Source: Brevibacillus sp. DP1.3A
Lineage (GTDB): Bacteria; Bacillota; Bacilli; Brevibacillales; Brevibacillaceae
DNA: 64,000 nucleotides
NCBI RefSeq assembly: GCF_013284245.2
Contig: NZ_CP085876.1
Location: forward strand, 6,024,001-6,088,000
Direction of reading: 5' to 3'
The position numbers and the translations under genes are program-made. Each line of letters begins with the position of its first letter. Positions within the stretch are counted from its first letter, which is position 1. The notes under the pieces were generated by a model that did not search any database, had not been told where the DNA came from, and worked only from the letters and a program-made list of their open reading frames with translations. Below, one piece after another: positions 27,542-39,009 of the stretch.

Positions 27542-27552
27542 GATCTCTCGAT

Positions 27553-28161
27553 TTATGTCAGCTGGACAAGCCGTCCTTCCAGCTTCACTCTCTCTTCTGC
27601 TAAATAGCCAATGACCTTCACCAAAAGCTCATGCTCCACAGCATGGATGCGAGCCGCCAAAGTCTCAGCCGTATCTGCTTCTTGCACCGCTACGGGAATC
27701 TGGGCAATGATCGGTCCTGTGTCCAGACCGGCATCAACCAGATGTACCGTTACCCCCGTTATCTTTACCCCGTAAGCGAGTGCTTGACCAATCGCGTCTT
27801 TTCCTGGGAAAGCAGGCAAAAGAGATGGATGCAGATTGATGATTTTTCCTTCGTAGTCAGACAAAAGAGTGTCGCCCACCAAACGCATGTAGCCTGCCAG
27901 CACAACCAGCGATATATCACGTTTTTGGAGCTGTGCCACTATTTCCTGCTCAAAAGCAGCCTTGTCTGCATACTCCTTCGGTTGAAAAACAAAGGCGTCG
28001 ATCCCTAAACGCTCTGCGCGTTCCAAGACCTTGGCACCGGGCTTGTCGCACACGAGCAAGGCAACTTCTACACCTGTGAGCCTGCCTTCTTGTACAGCCT
28101 GCACGATCGCTTCAAAGTTGGAGCCGCTGCCTGAGGCGAAAATGGCCAGCTTTCTCACCAT
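27553..28161 (-). CDS. purN: Phosphoribosylglycinamide formyltransferase (10-formyl-THF dependent)
   Basis: 202 residues. [16 protein letters not shown] start, [14 protein letters not shown] with the catalytic His (~108), and [13 protein letters not shown] with the catalytic Asp; the catalytic Asn lies just before in the INLHPSLLP stretch. Third step of IMP synthesis. Overlaps purM by seven bases. Last gene of the purC-S-Q-L-F-M-N operon, ending at a terminator. Confidence 0.96.
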   Translation of the reverse strand: MVRKLAIFASGSGSNFEAIVQAVQEGRLTGVEVALLVCDKPGAKVLERAERLGIDAFVFQPKEYADKAAFEQEIVAQLQKRDISLVVLAGYMRLVGDTLLSDYEGKIINLHPSLLPAFPGKDAIGQALAYGVKITGVTVHLVDAGLDTGPIIAQIPVAVQEADTAETLAARIHAVEHELLVKVIGYLAEERVKLEGRLVQLT

Positions 28162-29195
28162 TCCACCCCGTTGTATACGACTTTGCGCTCTCCCGCTTGA
28201 ATATGTCCGATCAAATACGCCTGTTCTCCCAGCTCTTGCAGCTTTTCCATAACACTCACTGCATCTTCCGGCTTCACGACGAGCATCATGCCAACGCCCA
28301 TGTTGAACGTTTTGTACATATCCGGGTAAGAGATATTACCCGCCCCTTGTACCAGCTCGAAGATCGGCAGCACCGGCCAGGAACCAACGTTGATCACAGC
28401 CTGCATTCCTTCTGGAAGCACGCGCGGAATGTTTTCAGTAAAGCCGCCACCTGTGATGTGTGCCAGAGCTTTCACTTCATGTGACTCAAGAACGGATAAC
28501 ACTTGCTTCACGTAAATGCGGGTCGGTGTCAGCAGCTCTTCGCCGAGCTTTTTGCCCAATACGTCAACATGATCATGTAAGGACATGCCCTTGTCTGCCA
28601 AAAGAACCTTGCGAACGAGCGAGAATCCGTTGCTGTGTACGCCGCTGGAAGCCAGACCGATCAGTACATCTCCAGCTGCCACGGACGCTCCTGTAATCAT
28701 TTTGCTCTCGTCCACGACACCTACGGTAAAGCCTGCGATGTCGTATTCGCCTTCTGCGTACATACCAGGCATCTCGGCAGTCTCCCCGCCAATCAGCGAG
28801 CAGCCGGACTGGGAGCAACCTTCCGCGATCCCTTTGACAATCGCTTCGATTTTTTCCGGAATGACCTTATCTACTGCCAGATAATCGAGGAAAAAGAGCG
28901 GCTCTGCCCCTTGAACCACTACGTCATTGACGCACATGGCGACAGCATCGATGCCAATTGTATCGTGTTTGTCCATGGCAAAAGCGAGCTTCAGCTTGGT
29001 TCCTACCCCATCTGTACCAGAAACGAGAATCGGTTTCTCGTATTTTTTGGTATCCAGGCGAAACAGTGCTCCGAACCCGCCCAAATCAGTCATAACTTCC
29101 GGGCGGAATGTTCGTTTGACGTGCTTTTTCATACGTTCGACGGCTTCGTTGCCCGCATCGATGTCTACGCCAGCTTGTTTATATGCTTCACTCAT
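28155..29195 (-). CDS. purM: Phosphoribosylformylglycinamidine cyclo-ligase (AIR synthetase)
   Basis: 346 residues, standard length. [20 protein letters not shown]-terminus, [26 protein letters not shown] and [16 protein letters not shown] are all present. Fifth step of IMP synthesis. GGGGGAGAAACG precedes the ATG; 30 bases after purF. Confidence 0.97.
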   Translation of the reverse strand: MSEAYKQAGVDIDAGNEAVERMKKHVKRTFRPEVMTDLGGFGALFRLDTKKYEKPILVSGTDGVGTKLKLAFAMDKHDTIGIDAVAMCVNDVVVQGAEPLFFLDYLAVDKVIPEKIEAIVKGIAEGCSQSGCSLIGGETAEMPGMYAEGEYDIAGFTVGVVDESKMITGASVAAGDVLIGLASSGVHSNGFSLVRKVLLADKGMSLHDHVDVLGKKLGEELLTPTRIYVKQVLSVLESHEVKALAHITGGGFTENIPRVLPEGMQAVINVGSWPVLPIFELVQGAGNISYPDMYKTFNMGVGMMLVVKPEDAVSVMEKLQELGEQAYLIGHIQAGERKVVYNGVEW

Positions 29196-29225
29196 CGTTT
29201 CTCCCCCTACAAGAGGTTGCTTGTT

Positions 29226-30644
29226 TTAGCATTTAAGCGCAGGTAGCGCTTCTTCGAATTCAATCTCAGTCGGATATTCTCCGTTAAAGCATGCGAGGCA
29301 GTGTCCTCTATTAGGAGCCGAATCGGTGCGGCCAATTGCATCGATCATTCCTTCAACAGACAAGAACGACAGCGAATCAGCCTCAATGATTTGACGAATT
29401 TCCTCTACGGATTTTGTCGATGCAATCAGTTCCTCACGCGACGAGGTGTCGATGCCGTAAAAGCAAGAATTCATAACGGGCGGAGAGCTGATGCGCACAT
29501 GCACTTCTTTGGCGCCAGCCTCACGCAGCATGCGGACGATCCGATTACTCGTCGTACCACGAACAATGGAGTCGTCAATCATGACTACGCGCTTGCCTTC
29601 CACTACCTTGCGAACCGCAGACAGCTTGAGATAGACAGCGCGCTCACGCAGCTCCTGACTCGGCTGAATGAAGGTACGTCCGACATAGCGGTTTTTGATC
29701 AAGCCGATTTCGTACGGAATTCCTGTCGCTTCCGCAAATCCGATAGCAGCAGAGATACTCGAATCCGGTACACCTGTGACGACATCAGCATCAATAGCGG
29801 ATTCCAATGCCAGTTGCTTGCCCAGACGTTTGCGCGCCATGTGGACATTGATTCCGTCGATGTCACTGTCTGGTCGGGCAAAATAAATGTATTCAAACGT
29901 ACAAATCGAACGCTGTGTCGTTTCGGTAAACTTGCTTTCCGTAATGCCATCCTTGTCAATGACGATCAGCTCACCCGGTTGCACGTCACGCCAATATTGC
30001 GCGCCGATAATATCAAATGCACAGGTCTCGGAAGCGACCGTGATCGCGTCGCCGAGACGTCCCAGTGACAGCGGACGCAAGCCATTCGGATCGAGGGCGA
30101 TCACGAGCTGGTTCTCGTTCATGACGAGAAGCGCATACGCTCCCTTGATGTATTGCAGGGCGTCCTTTACCGCTCCCGGCAAATCCTTGCACTCAGAGCG
30201 GGCAATCAGATGTGCGATCACCTCAGTGTCGCTGGTCGTCTGAAAAATGGAGCCCTTTGCTTCCAGTTCTTTTCTAAGCACAGCGGCATTTACGAGATTC
30301 CCGTTGTGGGCAACAGCCATGCTGCCTTGTGCATAGCGGAAAAAGAGCGGTTGGGCATTTTCAATCTTGCTCGAGCCAGCCGTTGTATAACGGGTATGGC
30401 CGATTGCGATATGACCGCTGAACTTCTCCAGATCGCCCTTGCCAAAAGCCTCTGACACGAGACCCATTCCGCGGTGCTTATACCATTTCTCGCCGTCGGA
30501 GGCGCAGATACCTGCGCTCTCCTGACCGCGATGCTGAAGGGCGTGCAGACCCAGATAGGTCAATTGGGATGCTTCTTTGTGGTTGTAGATGCCAAAGACG
30601 CCGCATTCTTCGTTCAATTTGTCCCAGATTACCCGATCAAACAT
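29226..30644 (-). CDS. purF: Glutamine phosphoribosylpyrophosphate amidotransferase
   Basis: 472 residues. The N-terminal propeptide ends NEE and is followed by the catalytic Cys (CGVFGIYNH, about residue 14), which is freed by processing in the Bacillus-type enzyme. PRPP motif [15 protein letters not shown] is present. Cysteines in SCFYGIDT and HCLACFNG match the iron-sulfur ligands of the B. subtilis enzyme. Committed step of purine synthesis. Overlaps purL by 16 bases. Confidence 0.97.
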   Translation of the reverse strand: MFDRVIWDKLNEECGVFGIYNHKEASQLTYLGLHALQHRGQESAGICASDGEKWYKHRGMGLVSEAFGKGDLEKFSGHIAIGHTRYTTAGSSKIENAQPLFFRYAQGSMAVAHNGNLVNAAVLRKELEAKGSIFQTTSDTEVIAHLIARSECKDLPGAVKDALQYIKGAYALLVMNENQLVIALDPNGLRPLSLGRLGDAITVASETCAFDIIGAQYWRDVQPGELIVIDKDGITESKFTETTQRSICTFEYIYFARPDSDIDGINVHMARKRLGKQLALESAIDADVVTGVPDSSISAAIGFAEATGIPYEIGLIKNRYVGRTFIQPSQELRERAVYLKLSAVRKVVEGKRVVMIDDSIVRGTTSNRIVRMLREAGAKEVHVRISSPPVMNSCFYGIDTSSREELIASTKSVEEIRQIIEADSLSFLSVEGMIDAIGRTDSAPNRGHCLACFNGEYPTEIEFEEALPALKC

Positions 30645-32872
30645 GGAATCGCATCCTTCCAGGCTGCTTTCACCTCTTGAGTCGAAGCGTTGATCGCTTC
30701 TGTACCGTTCACGTTCACTACCAGACGATCGCCGCCGACCGTACCGATGTTCTCGGCAGGTACGCCATGTTCACCTGCCAATGCGAGAATCGCCGCCGCT
30801 TGCTCCCCAGAAGCACTGAGCAAGATGCGAGATTGAGATTCACTGAACAAGAGCACGTCAGCACGCAGTTCGGACGCAAGAGCCACCTGCGCACCGAAGC
30901 CTTTGCCGAAGCCAGATTCAGCCAGTGCGACACCCAGACCACCTTCGGATAAATCGTGTGCGGAGTTCACCAGACCTTGGCGAATCGCTGTGAGAACCAG
31001 CTTTTGTACTGCCGCTTCCTTAGTCAGATCGATTTGTGGAGGACGTCCGGAAATGCTGCCCGTAGCCATCTTTTGATACTCACTGCCGCCCAGTTCAGCA
31101 AAGGTCTCGCCCAATAAGATGATCGCGTCGCCTTCGTTTTTGAAATCCTGGGTCGTAATATGGTCAACATCAGTGATCAAGCCTACCATTCCCACCGTTG
31201 GGGTTGGATAGATCGCGTCACCGCTGCGTTCATTGTAAAAGGATACGTTTCCGCCGATAACCGGAGCATCGAGTGCTACGCACGCTTCGCTCATGCCCTC
31301 GCACGATTTTTCAAATTGCCAGAACACCTCAGGCTTTTCCGGACTTCCGAAGTTCAAGCAGTCCGTAATCGCCAGCGGCTCTGCACCGGAGCAGACGACG
31401 TTGCGCGCAGATTCTGCAACCGCAATGGCACCGCCCACTTTTGGATCGAGGTACACATAGCGACCGTTGCAATCCGTACTCATGGCAAGCGCCTTGCGAG
31501 TACCGCGCACCATGACAACAGCAGCGTCAGAACCAGGCTTTACAGCTGTGTTTGCACGCACGATGTGATCGTATTGCTCGTATACCCACGCTTTATTCGC
31601 CACTGTTGGCTGAGCCAGCAAGCTTTTCAGCGTTACATTCAGATCTTTCGGTTCACTGATTGTAGCCACTGCATCTACATTCGCGTTTGCTTCGTAGTAA
31701 GCCGGCACCGCAGATGGACGATGGTACACAGGTGCGTCGTCTGCCAAGCTGTCTACTGGCACTTCGGCTACTACCTCACCTTGATGCACCAGGCGCAGCT
31801 TGCTGTCTTCCGTTACTTTACCCACTACAGCGGATGCCAAGCCCCATTTATCAAAAATCGCAATCGCTTCTGCCTCTTTGCCTTTTTCCACGACGACGAG
31901 CATGCGCTCCTGCGATTCAGACAACATCATTTCGTATGCAGACATGCCAGCTTCGCGCTGTGGCACCAGGTCGAGATTCATCTCGATTCCGTTTCCTGCC
32001 TTAGATGCCATCTCGGAGCTGGAGCTCGTCAAGCCAGCCGCTCCCATATCCTGAATCCCGACAACGATACCCGTGTCGATCAGCTCCAGGCACGCTTCCA
32101 GCAAGAGCTTTTCCATGAATGGATCGCCGACTTGTACTGCCGGGCGTTTTTTCTCCGACTCTTCTGTGAGCTCCTCGGATGCAAAGGTCGCCCCGTGAAT
32201 ACCATCGCGCCCTGTGCTGGAACCAACGTAGATAACAGGGTTGCCAATACCGGATGCTACCCCTTTTTGAATCTTCTCGTGATCGATCAAGCCGACGCAC
32301 ATAGCGTTAACAAGCGGATTGCCTTCATACGTAGGGTCGAAATTCACTTCGCCACCCACAGTCGGAATCCCGATGCAGTTCCCGTAGCCTGCGATACCTG
32401 CAACTACGTTTTCGAACAAATATTTGACGCGAGGAGACTTGAGCTCCCCGAATCGAAGCGAGTTGAGCAGCGCAATCGGACGCGCGCCCATCGAGAATAC
32501 GTCACGGATGATACCGCCCACACCAGTCGCAGCCCCTTGGTACGGCTCGATCGCAGATGGGTGGTTATGGCTTTCGATTTTGAAAACAACCGCCTGATTG
32601 TCACCGATGTCGACAATACCCGCACCTTCCCCTGGTCCTTGCAAAACGCGAGGTCCTTTTGTCGGGAAACGACGCAGGACAGGCTTGGAGTTTTTGTAGG
32701 AGCAGTGCTCCGACCACATGACGCTGTACAGACCAGTCTCCGTCCAGTTCGGCTTGCGGCCGAGAATTTCTACGACACGCTGATATTCTTCGTCAGTCAG
32801 ACCGATTTCTTTGTATAGTTTTTGATCGGCAATTTGTTCGGCTGTCGGTTCTTTATGCGTGAGTTGTGACAC
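30629..32872 (-). CDS. purL: Phosphoribosylformylglycinamidine synthase, small-type PurL subunit
   Basis: 747 residues, the small PurL that needs PurS and PurQ. Motifs [58 protein letters not shown] and [15 protein letters not shown] are intact. GTG start at 32872 with TTGGAGGGAACA upstream, overlapping purQ by 20 bases. Fourth step of IMP synthesis. A long antisense frame inside this gene is a shadow. Confidence 0.97.
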   Translation of the reverse strand: MSQLTHKEPTAEQIADQKLYKEIGLTDEEYQRVVEILGRKPNWTETGLYSVMWSEHCSYKNSKPVLRRFPTKGPRVLQGPGEGAGIVDIGDNQAVVFKIESHNHPSAIEPYQGAATGVGGIIRDVFSMGARPIALLNSLRFGELKSPRVKYLFENVVAGIAGYGNCIGIPTVGGEVNFDPTYEGNPLVNAMCVGLIDHEKIQKGVASGIGNPVIYVGSSTGRDGIHGATFASEELTEESEKKRPAVQVGDPFMEKLLLEACLELIDTGIVVGIQDMGAAGLTSSSSEMASKAGNGIEMNLDLVPQREAGMSAYEMMLSESQERMLVVVEKGKEAEAIAIFDKWGLASAVVGKVTEDSKLRLVHQGEVVAEVPVDSLADDAPVYHRPSAVPAYYEANANVDAVATISEPKDLNVTLKSLLAQPTVANKAWVYEQYDHIVRANTAVKPGSDAAVVMVRGTRKALAMSTDCNGRYVYLDPKVGGAIAVAESARNVVCSGAEPLAITDCLNFGSPEKPEVFWQFEKSCEGMSEACVALDAPVIGGNVSFYNERSGDAIYPTPTVGMVGLITDVDHITTQDFKNEGDAIILLGETFAELGGSEYQKMATGSISGRPPQIDLTKEAAVQKLVLTAIRQGLVNSAHDLSEGGLGVALAESGFGKGFGAQVALASELRADVLLFSESQSRILLSASGEQAAAILALAGEHGVPAENIGTVGGDRLVVNVNGTEAINASTQEVKAAWKDAIPCLIG

Positions 32873-33545
32873 TGTTCTGTTCCCTCCAAGTCTTCAGGAT
32901 CGAGGTAAACATGCGGCGTCCGTCATCGGAAGTCATCCAAGAGTGGACGGCACGCTCCGGGTGAGGCATCATGCCAAGTACGTTTCCACGTTCGTTGCAA
33001 ATGCCCGCGATGTCTTCTAGTGAACCATTCGGATTCTCGCCATGATAGCGGAAAACGATCTGATTGTTCACTCTCAGCTTCGCCAGCGTTTCTTCATCAC
33101 AGTAGTAGTTTCCTTCGCCATGCGCGATCGGAATTTGGATGACTTCCCCTGCCGCGAAATCACGGGTAAAGGAGGTAGCGTTGTTTTCCACACGCAATTC
33201 GGACAGCTTGCAACGGAATTTCAGTGAACGGTTGCGCAAGAGTGCTCCTGGCAACAGTCCGACTTCGGTCAGGATCTGGAAGCCATTACAGATTCCCATG
33301 ATCAGCTTGCCTTCTTCTGCTGCCTTCACCACTTGCTCCATGACGGGTGAAAAACGAGCGACTGCACCACAGCGCAGATAATCTCCATAAGAGAATCCGC
33401 CTGGCAAGAGAATCGCATCATATTTAGAAAGATCCGTATCGGAATGCCATACGTAATCCACAGGCACTCCCATTACATCTTCAACTGCGTTAAACAAATC
33501 AATGTCGGCGTTCGAGCCTGGAAAGACGATAACGGCTACTCGCAT
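32853..33545 (-). CDS. purQ: Phosphoribosylformylglycinamidine synthase glutaminase subunit PurQ
   Basis: 230 residues from ATG 33545, since [17 protein letters not shown] is the family N-terminus and GGAGGGCTAAGG lies upstream; the frame extends to 33569 without support. Class I glutaminase with nucleophile in [10 protein letters not shown] (~86) and the PHPERAVH histidine/glutamate. Supplies ammonia to PurL. Starts four bases after the purS stop. Confidence 0.96.
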   Translation of the reverse strand: MRVAVIVFPGSNADIDLFNAVEDVMGVPVDYVWHSDTDLSKYDAILLPGGFSYGDYLRCGAVARFSPVMEQVVKAAEEGKLIMGICNGFQILTEVGLLPGALLRNRSLKFRCKLSELRVENNATSFTRDFAAGEVIQIPIAHGEGNYYCDEETLAKLRVNNQIVFRYHGENPNGSLEDIAGICNERGNVLGMMPHPERAVHSWMTSDDGRRMFTSILKTWREQNSVTTHA

Positions 33546-33549
33546 ATCC

Positions 33550-33798
33550 TTAGCCCTCCACGATATCAAAGCGATAGTCTTCTACCACCGTATTGGCCAA
33601 CAGCTTTTCGCACATTTCACGTACACGCTCTTCTGCTTGCGCACGGTCAGAAGTGTTCAATTCCAGCTCCATGTACTTCCCGATGCGCGCATTGTTTACT
33701 TCATCAAAACCCAAGGTGTGCAGAGCACCTTTTACAGCGTGTCCTTGCGGGTCCAAAACACTCTCGCGCAATGTTACATAAACAACAGCTTTAAACAT
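33550..33798 (-). CDS. purS: Phosphoribosylformylglycinamidine synthase subunit PurS
   Basis: 82 residues, standard length. [31 protein letters not shown] is followed by GKYMELEL-type strands. PurS bridges PurL and PurQ. ATG 33798 lies inside the last codons of purC (8-base overlap), with GGAGGAGACG upstream. Confidence 0.96.
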   Translation of the reverse strand: MFKAVVYVTLRESVLDPQGHAVKGALHTLGFDEVNNARIGKYMELELNTSDRAQAEERVREMCEKLLANTVVEDYRFDIVEG

Positions 33799-34510
33799 GT
33801 ACGTCTCCTCCTAGTCTCGTAAGCATTTCTTTGTAAGCTTCCTCCACATTGCCCAAATCACGGCGGAAGCGGTCTTTGTCGAGCTTTTCATTTGTTACTG
33901 AATCCCAGAAACGGCATGTATCCGGGGATATTTCATCGGCGAGGAGAATCTCCCCGTCCGCTGTTTTTCCAAATTCCAGTTTGAAATCGACCAAGGTAAT
34001 GTTGCGCTCGCGCAGGTAAGGCACGAGGACCTCATTTACAGCAAGACCCATGCGCTCCAATGTCGCTTGGTCACTCTCGCTCGCAATCCCCAACACTTTG
34101 ATATGGGAGGCATTCACCAATGGATCTCCCAGTGCGTCATCCTTGTAGTAAAACTCGACAACTGGCTGCGGGAGCACAGTCCCTTCTTCCATGCCAAGAC
34201 GCTTGGCCAATGAGCCTGCTGCGATATTGCGAACGACTACCTCCAAAGGGATAATCTCCACTTTGCGAACAACTTGCTCTGTGGCGGACAGCAAACGGAC
34301 AAAATGGTTGTCGATGCCCCGCTCCTTCAGCATGGTGAAAAAGATTGCCGTAATACGGTTGTTCAGCTCACCTTTTCCGGTGATTTGCGCCCGTTTCTCT
34401 CCATTGAATGCTGTTGCGTCGTCTTTGTACTCTACCCAGTACTGATCAGACAAAGATGTCCGATAAATACGTTTTGCCTTACCTTCGTAGAGTTGTTCCT
34501 GTTTTTCCAC
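33791..34510 (-). CDS. purC: SAICAR synthetase
   Basis: 239 residues from GTG 34510, chosen because AAGGTGA lies eight bases upstream and [17 protein letters not shown] is the expected N-terminus; an in-frame TTG at 34534 would add eight residues. SAICAR synthetase motifs [15 protein letters not shown] and [11 protein letters not shown], then [12 protein letters not shown]. First gene of the operon here; in B. subtilis purE, purK and purB would precede it, and they are absent. Confidence 0.95.
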   Translation of the reverse strand: MEKQEQLYEGKAKRIYRTSLSDQYWVEYKDDATAFNGEKRAQITGKGELNNRITAIFFTMLKERGIDNHFVRLLSATEQVVRKVEIIPLEVVVRNIAAGSLAKRLGMEEGTVLPQPVVEFYYKDDALGDPLVNASHIKVLGIASESDQATLERMGLAVNEVLVPYLRERNITLVDFKLEFGKTADGEILLADEISPDTCRFWDSVTNEKLDKDRFRRDLGNVEEAYKEMLTRLGGDVHV

Positions 34511-34574
34511 CGTAGGAGTCACCTTCCCAGTCAAAAAGGTTGAGTTTAGGTTAATTCACGAACGTTTCAACTAC

Positions 34575-34603
34575 ATTAAAACACAAACATACGCATTTAT
34601 CAA
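34575..34603 (-). promoter_or_regulatory. sigma-A promoter of the purC-N operon
   Basis: Minus-strand TTGATA (34598-34603), 17-bp spacer, TTTAAT (34575-34580); a leader of about 60 bases precedes purC. The leader is too short for a purine riboswitch. Confidence 0.65.
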
Positions 34604-34630
34604 CGAAAAATGCTGGAATACACTTCGACA

Positions 34631-34665
34631 AACGTTCGGTATTTACTGCATGTTTTCCGAACTAT
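34631..34665. promoter_or_regulatory. Inverted PurBox pair (PurR operator)
   Basis: AACGTTCGGTATT (34631-34643) read on the minus strand and TTTTCCGAACTAT (34653-34665) on the plus strand each match AWWWCCGAACWWT at 12 of 13 positions. The CCGAA cores are on opposite strands with 17 bases between them, about 30 bases upstream of the purC -35 box. PurR with PRPP as effector is the established B. subtilis model. Confidence 0.65.
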
Positions 34666-34776
34666 AGATGTTAACATTCGTTTACATGTTCACCATACTG
34701 GCTTTACATCTCCTTATTACAATAGTCCTTAGTCTCGGGACTTTTCGACCATCCACTTATCAGGAGGCAACTGGAG

Positions 34777-36483
34777 ATGCACTCTATCTTTCGCCATTTA
34801 CTCACTCCCTTTACTCGCTTACACAGGCAAGTGCGGCTCCGTACCAAGCTGACGATCCCACTGCTATGCATCCTGCTCATTTCTTCTAGCATGATTGGCT
34901 GGACCTTTTACACCCAGGCAAAAAAGGCGATGATTTCGCAAATGGAGTCCCGCCTTGACTCAGAAACAGACAAGACTACCGAAAAAATATCGCTTTTGAA
35001 GTTCACTTTCGCTAGCGACGATCAAGCCTACCAAAAGCGCCTTCAATACGAATTGCAACAGCAAGAAAGCAATTTGTCTCAGGAAGGCTTGATACTCCAG
35101 CAATATCTGGTCAAAAATGGAGCCTTTCATCCCATTGAAAACGTGACAAAGGGCGCTATTGAAATCCCGCAAGATATCGCGATACGGATGGAAGCAGAGC
35201 GATTCGGCGTGATTCATGTCCCTGTCGATGGTCACATACATACACTGGCCTTTACGCATTCTCCTGAGGAGAGCTACATATACGTCATAGACGTTTTGCA
35301 AGAGTCCTATCTAGGTCCTCTCCATGAGATAACCAAAATAATCGTGGTGACCATTCTCGCTAGTCTGGTCCTTTCTTTGTTGCTTTGCTTGCTGGTTGTA
35401 AAGGGGATAACTGCGCCTTTTCAGACGTTGATTGTGGCAATGCAACAGGTCAGCTCGGGCGACCTCACCCATCGTTCTCTTTTGCAAAACGAGGGTCCAG
35501 AGATTCGTGGGATTTCAAACAGCTTCAATCACATGATCGAGCAAATGTGTGAGATTATTACCGAGATCCAACTCATGATTGAAGAACTGAACAAAGGCGG
35601 CGTCGCTATCAGGCAAACAGCCGATGAAGCAGGCGATCGTTCGTCGATGCTATCGTTGCGTCTCGATACAGTCAACCAAGGCGTCGAACAAACGGCTGCC
35701 TCAACAGATGGCGCCAGCACCTCTTTTCAGCAAATAAAGCAATCGATGGACGGACTGTTTGCGCGTATTTTCTCTGTGATTGAAGCGGGTAAAAAGATGC
35801 AGACAGTCACCCACAATGGACAAAATCGTATCGATGATTTGAACACGATGATCAACCGCTTCTCCCACACGTACGCACAGGTCGACACCCGCATGACTGA
35901 ACTGCGTCGACAATCAGAATCCATTGGAGATGTTGTTCATCTGATCCAAAACGTGGCGAAGCAAACGAAGCTTCTCGCTTTAAATGCGAGTATTGAAGCG
36001 GCCCGTGCTGGAGAATACGGGCGCGGATTTGCAGTCGTGGCCAACGAGGTAGCCAAGCTTGCCAGTGAGTCTGAAAATGCCACATTAGAAATCACGCGGC
36101 TGATGGACGCTGTTCAGGAACAAACCTATGCGATTTCCTCCGAAACCTCACAGGCATCCGAACAGCTTCAGCAAAGCCTGCAAAAGCTCTCAGACGCTGC
36201 ATCTGCTTTTCTTGAGCTTCGACAAGCTGTCGATCAGACAACGGGAGAGCTGCATATAGCCAACGAGGGGTTATCCGACATAACCGAAGGCTTGCACACC
36301 GTAGACATGGCATTGGATGCGTTTGTTGCCATTTCCCAAGAGACCAAAAGCAGCACAGAAGAAATGCTGGTCGCCTCGCGCGAACAACTCACTTCTATTG
36401 AAAAATCACGTCAATTGGCAACAGAGCTTCTATCCTTATCGGAGCGGCTGCAAGAAATCAGTGATCGCTTTCGCGTTGCATGA
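34777..36483 (+). CDS. Methyl-accepting chemotaxis protein
   Basis: 568 residues. TM1 ~28-50, an extracellular sensor of ~140 residues, TM2 ~190-212, HAMP ~212-265, and a cytoplasmic signalling helix pair with the hairpin tip [31 protein letters not shown]. The tip reads E-Y-G instead of the usual E-x-G/Q-G. ATG 34777 has AGGAGG upstream. Divergent from purC, so the PurBox pair lies in its upstream region too. Ligand unknown. Confidence 0.9.
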   Translation: MHSIFRHLLTPFTRLHRQVRLRTKLTIPLLCILLISSSMIGWTFYTQAKKAMISQMESRLDSETDKTTEKISLLKFTFASDDQAYQKRLQYELQQQESNLSQEGLILQQYLVKNGAFHPIENVTKGAIEIPQDIAIRMEAERFGVIHVPVDGHIHTLAFTHSPEESYIYVIDVLQESYLGPLHEITKIIVVTILASLVLSLLLCLLVVKGITAPFQTLIVAMQQVSSGDLTHRSLLQNEGPEIRGISNSFNHMIEQMCEIITEIQLMIEELNKGGVAIRQTADEAGDRSSMLSLRLDTVNQGVEQTAASTDGASTSFQQIKQSMDGLFARIFSVIEAGKKMQTVTHNGQNRIDDLNTMINRFSHTYAQVDTRMTELRRQSESIGDVVHLIQNVAKQTKLLALNASIEAARAGEYGRGFAVVANEVAKLASESENATLEITRLMDAVQEQTYAISSETSQASEQLQQSLQKLSDAASAFLELRQAVDQTTGELHIANEGLSDITEGLHTVDMALDAFVAISQETKSSTEEMLVASREQLTSIEKSRQLATELLSLSERLQEISDRFRVA

Positions 36484-36489
36484 ACAAGC

Positions 36490-36522
36490 AGAGCCTTCCC
36501 CTCCGGGCAGGCTCTTTTCTTT
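36490..36522 (+). terminator. Intrinsic terminator after the chemoreceptor gene
   Basis: AGAGCCT (36490-36496) with AGGCTCT (36509-36515), then TTTCTTTT. Confidence 0.75.
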
Positions 36523-36577
36523 TGATTATGATAAACTTGTCAGTGGTACAACCAATACGTGAAAGAAGGAATTTCAG

Positions 36578-37777
36578 ATGTTTCCATTTGAAGTGTCTTT
36601 TCCTACCAAAATTTACTTTGGCATGGGCGAACTGGAACGTTTGGGCCAAGAAGCAAAATCGATGGGCCAAAAAGCATTGCTCGTCACAGGCGGCAATGCG
36701 GCCAAACGTACAGGAATTTTGGACCGCGCCAAGGCTCTGTTGCAGGAAGCTCAAGTGGCGTATCTTGTTTTTGACAAAATCGAACCGAATCCGCGTACGG
36801 CAACGGTTGATGCCGGAGCTGCTCTTGCTCGTGAGCATCAGTGTGACTTCATCCTGGCTATCGGTGGCGGCTCCGTGATGGATGCCTCCAAAGCGATTGC
36901 GGCAGCAGCCGTTTCTGGACGCCCGATTTACGATTACATGCGGGGAAATCCGAGCGGCTCTGGTCAATTGCTAGTACCCGTTCAGGAAGCACTCCCGATC
37001 ATGACCGTCCCGACAGTAGCCGCTACAGGTTCGGAAGCAAACCATATCAGTGTCCTGACTCATTGGGACACGCATGAAAAATCTTCGATCAACGGCCCAG
37101 CACTTTACCCGAAGATCGCCATTCTTGATCCGTCTGTCACCTTTACCGTTCCAGCTCGGGTCACAGCGGAATCCTGCGCCGATATCTTTTCCCATCTGTT
37201 TGAAAACTATTTGATTAGCGCGGAAGGAACCCACGTTCAGGACGGGATTTCCGAAACACTCATTCGTCTCGTCGTCGAGCACTCCATCACAGCGATCCAG
37301 CAACCAGACCATGCAGAAGCACGATCCACCCTTTTGTGGGCGAGTACACTGGGCATCAGTCCATTCGCTGCTGGCGGTCGTGGTGCTGGTATGCCGTTGC
37401 ACGGAATTGAACATCCGCTGAGCGGAATCTACGATATGGCTCACGGTCGTGGACTGGCGATCCTGTCTCTTCCTTATTTTGAACAGGTGATTTTGCAAGA
37501 CCGTCCCGAGAGACTAGCCCGTATGGGACGTCATTGCTTTGGCGTTACCGTGGAGGACGACGGCGAAGCAGCACGAGCAACGATTGAAGCCGTTCGCCGT
37601 TGGTATGAGCGCATGGGAATCACAGAACGTCTGTCTGACTTCGGCGTGAACAAACAATCGCTGGCACAAATGGCTGAAGAAGCGGTTCGCATCGGCGGAC
37701 GCGGAATCGGGTATCTGCCTAGCTCACGAAAATTGAATGAATTCGATGTGATCGCGATCTACGAGGCTTGCCTGTAA
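36578..37777 (+). CDS. Iron-containing alcohol dehydrogenase (butanol dehydrogenase type)
   Basis: 399 residues. NAD(P)-binding GGGSVMDASKAIA (~93-105), VPTVAATGSEAN, and metal-binding region CADIFSHLFENY, then GMPLHGIEHPLSGIYDMAHGRGLAI with the conserved histidines. Group III metal-dependent ADHs reduce aldehydes to alcohols; B. subtilis YugJ/YugK are the closest style. Single gene between a terminator and an aminopeptidase gene. Substrate not inferable. Confidence 0.9.
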   Translation: MFPFEVSFPTKIYFGMGELERLGQEAKSMGQKALLVTGGNAAKRTGILDRAKALLQEAQVAYLVFDKIEPNPRTATVDAGAALAREHQCDFILAIGGGSVMDASKAIAAAAVSGRPIYDYMRGNPSGSGQLLVPVQEALPIMTVPTVAATGSEANHISVLTHWDTHEKSSINGPALYPKIAILDPSVTFTVPARVTAESCADIFSHLFENYLISAEGTHVQDGISETLIRLVVEHSITAIQQPDHAEARSTLLWASTLGISPFAAGGRGAGMPLHGIEHPLSGIYDMAHGRGLAILSLPYFEQVILQDRPERLARMGRHCFGVTVEDDGEAARATIEAVRRWYERMGITERLSDFGVNKQSLAQMAEEAVRIGGRGIGYLPSSRKLNEFDVIAIYEACL

Positions 37778-37873
37778 TCGAAGCATCAAACACACTGGCG
37801 AGCCTTCGCTCAGTTATGTAATAATACAAATTAATCATTAATCAAAATTATTTTACTACGGAGGTTACCACCT

Positions 37874-38989
37874 ATGGCAGATCCACGCATTAATGAACTG
37901 GCAAGCCGTCTCGTCCGTTACTCACTCCATTTGCAAAAAGGCGAAAAAGTTTTGATTGAAAATACAGGCCTGCAACCTGAACTCGTTCGTGCACTTGTGC
38001 GTGAATCATTTGCAGTTGGGGCTCTGCCTTTGGTCACCTTGAAAGACCAGGAAATCATGCGTGCACTCTATCAAGGCACGAGCGAAGAACACATGGCTCT
38101 GATGGCAAAATACGAGTATGACCGGATGAAAGACATGGACGCTTACATCGCTATCCGCGCTTACGACAACATCAACGAGTATGCCGACGTAGCGGAAGAC
38201 AAAATGGGCATTTATGCTCGCGTCCTGTATCAACCAGTACATACGAACGAGCGCGTTCCGAACAAACGCTGGGTTGTACTGCGCTACCCGAACAAGTCGA
38301 TGGCGCAACTGTCCAAAATGAGTCTCGAGGGCTTTGAAGACTTTTACTTCTCCGTCTGCAATCTGGACTACGCAAAAATGTCCGCTGCCATGACTCCGTT
38401 GAAAGAGCTGATGGAGCGCACCGATCGTGTACGCATCGTCGGTCCAAAAACTGACCTGCGCTTCTCCATTAAAGGAATCAATGCCATCAAATGCGACGGC
38501 AAACGCAATATCCCGGATGGCGAAGTATACACCGCTCCTGTGCGCGATTCCGTGGAAGGAACGATTTTCTACAACGCGGCATCGATCTACAACGGCGTTA
38601 CCTTCAATGATGTTCAGTTCACTTTCAAAGAAGGAAAAATCGTGGAAGCGACCAGCTCCAATACCAAAGCATTGAACGACATCCTCGACACTGACGAGGG
38701 CGCACGCTATATCGGAGAATTCGCGATCGGCTTCAACCCGCACATCCTCCACCCAATGCTGGACATCCTGTTTGACGAAAAAATCGCGGGCAGCTTCCAC
38801 TTCACGCCAGGGAATGCTTACACAGTAGCAGACAATGGCAACCGCTCCTCCATTCACTGGGACTTGGTCCAAATCCAACGCCCTGAATACGGCGGCGGTG
38901 AAATCTGGTTTGACGATGTGCTGATCAGAAAAGACGGGATCTTTGTGTTGCCAGAGCTGGAAGGCTTGAATCCGGAGAATTTGATTTAA
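37874..38989 (+). CDS. M29 family aminopeptidase (AmpS/thermophilic aminopeptidase type)
   Basis: 371 residues, family length. N-terminal INELASRLVRYSLHLQKGEKVLIE, then metal-site glutamates and histidines of M29 in the second half (DGKRNIPDGEVYTAP, EGARYIGEFAIGFN, IAGSFHFTPGNAY, SIHWDLVQIQ). Cytoplasmic Co/Zn/Mg aminopeptidase releasing N-terminal residues. ATG 37874 follows GGAGG. Monocistronic, ending at a hairpin. Confidence 0.92.
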   Translation: MADPRINELASRLVRYSLHLQKGEKVLIENTGLQPELVRALVRESFAVGALPLVTLKDQEIMRALYQGTSEEHMALMAKYEYDRMKDMDAYIAIRAYDNINEYADVAEDKMGIYARVLYQPVHTNERVPNKRWVVLRYPNKSMAQLSKMSLEGFEDFYFSVCNLDYAKMSAAMTPLKELMERTDRVRIVGPKTDLRFSIKGINAIKCDGKRNIPDGEVYTAPVRDSVEGTIFYNAASIYNGVTFNDVQFTFKEGKIVEATSSNTKALNDILDTDEGARYIGEFAIGFNPHILHPMLDILFDEKIAGSFHFTPGNAYTVADNGNRSSIHWDLVQIQRPEYGGGEIWFDDVLIRKDGIFVLPELEGLNPENLI

Positions 38990-39009
38990 ATGAAATGAAT
39001 GAAAAAATG

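Noticed and set aside
29301-30068. 255-codon plus-strand open frame inside purF
   Set aside because: Antisense shadow of purF, with repetitive Arg/His/Cys-rich sense.
31160-32818. 552-codon plus-strand open frame inside purL
   Set aside because: It lies wholly antisense to an intact, motif-complete purL and its composition (many Cys, His and Arg) is that of a reverse-strand shadow.
34511-34630. Possible purine (guanine) riboswitch in the purC leader as in B. subtilis
   Set aside because: The leader after the predicted promoter is only about 60 bases and shows no purine aptamer core or terminator.
38006-38878. 290-codon minus-strand open frame inside the aminopeptidase gene
   Set aside because: Antisense shadow of a well-supported M29 gene; no ribosome binding site and no family pattern.
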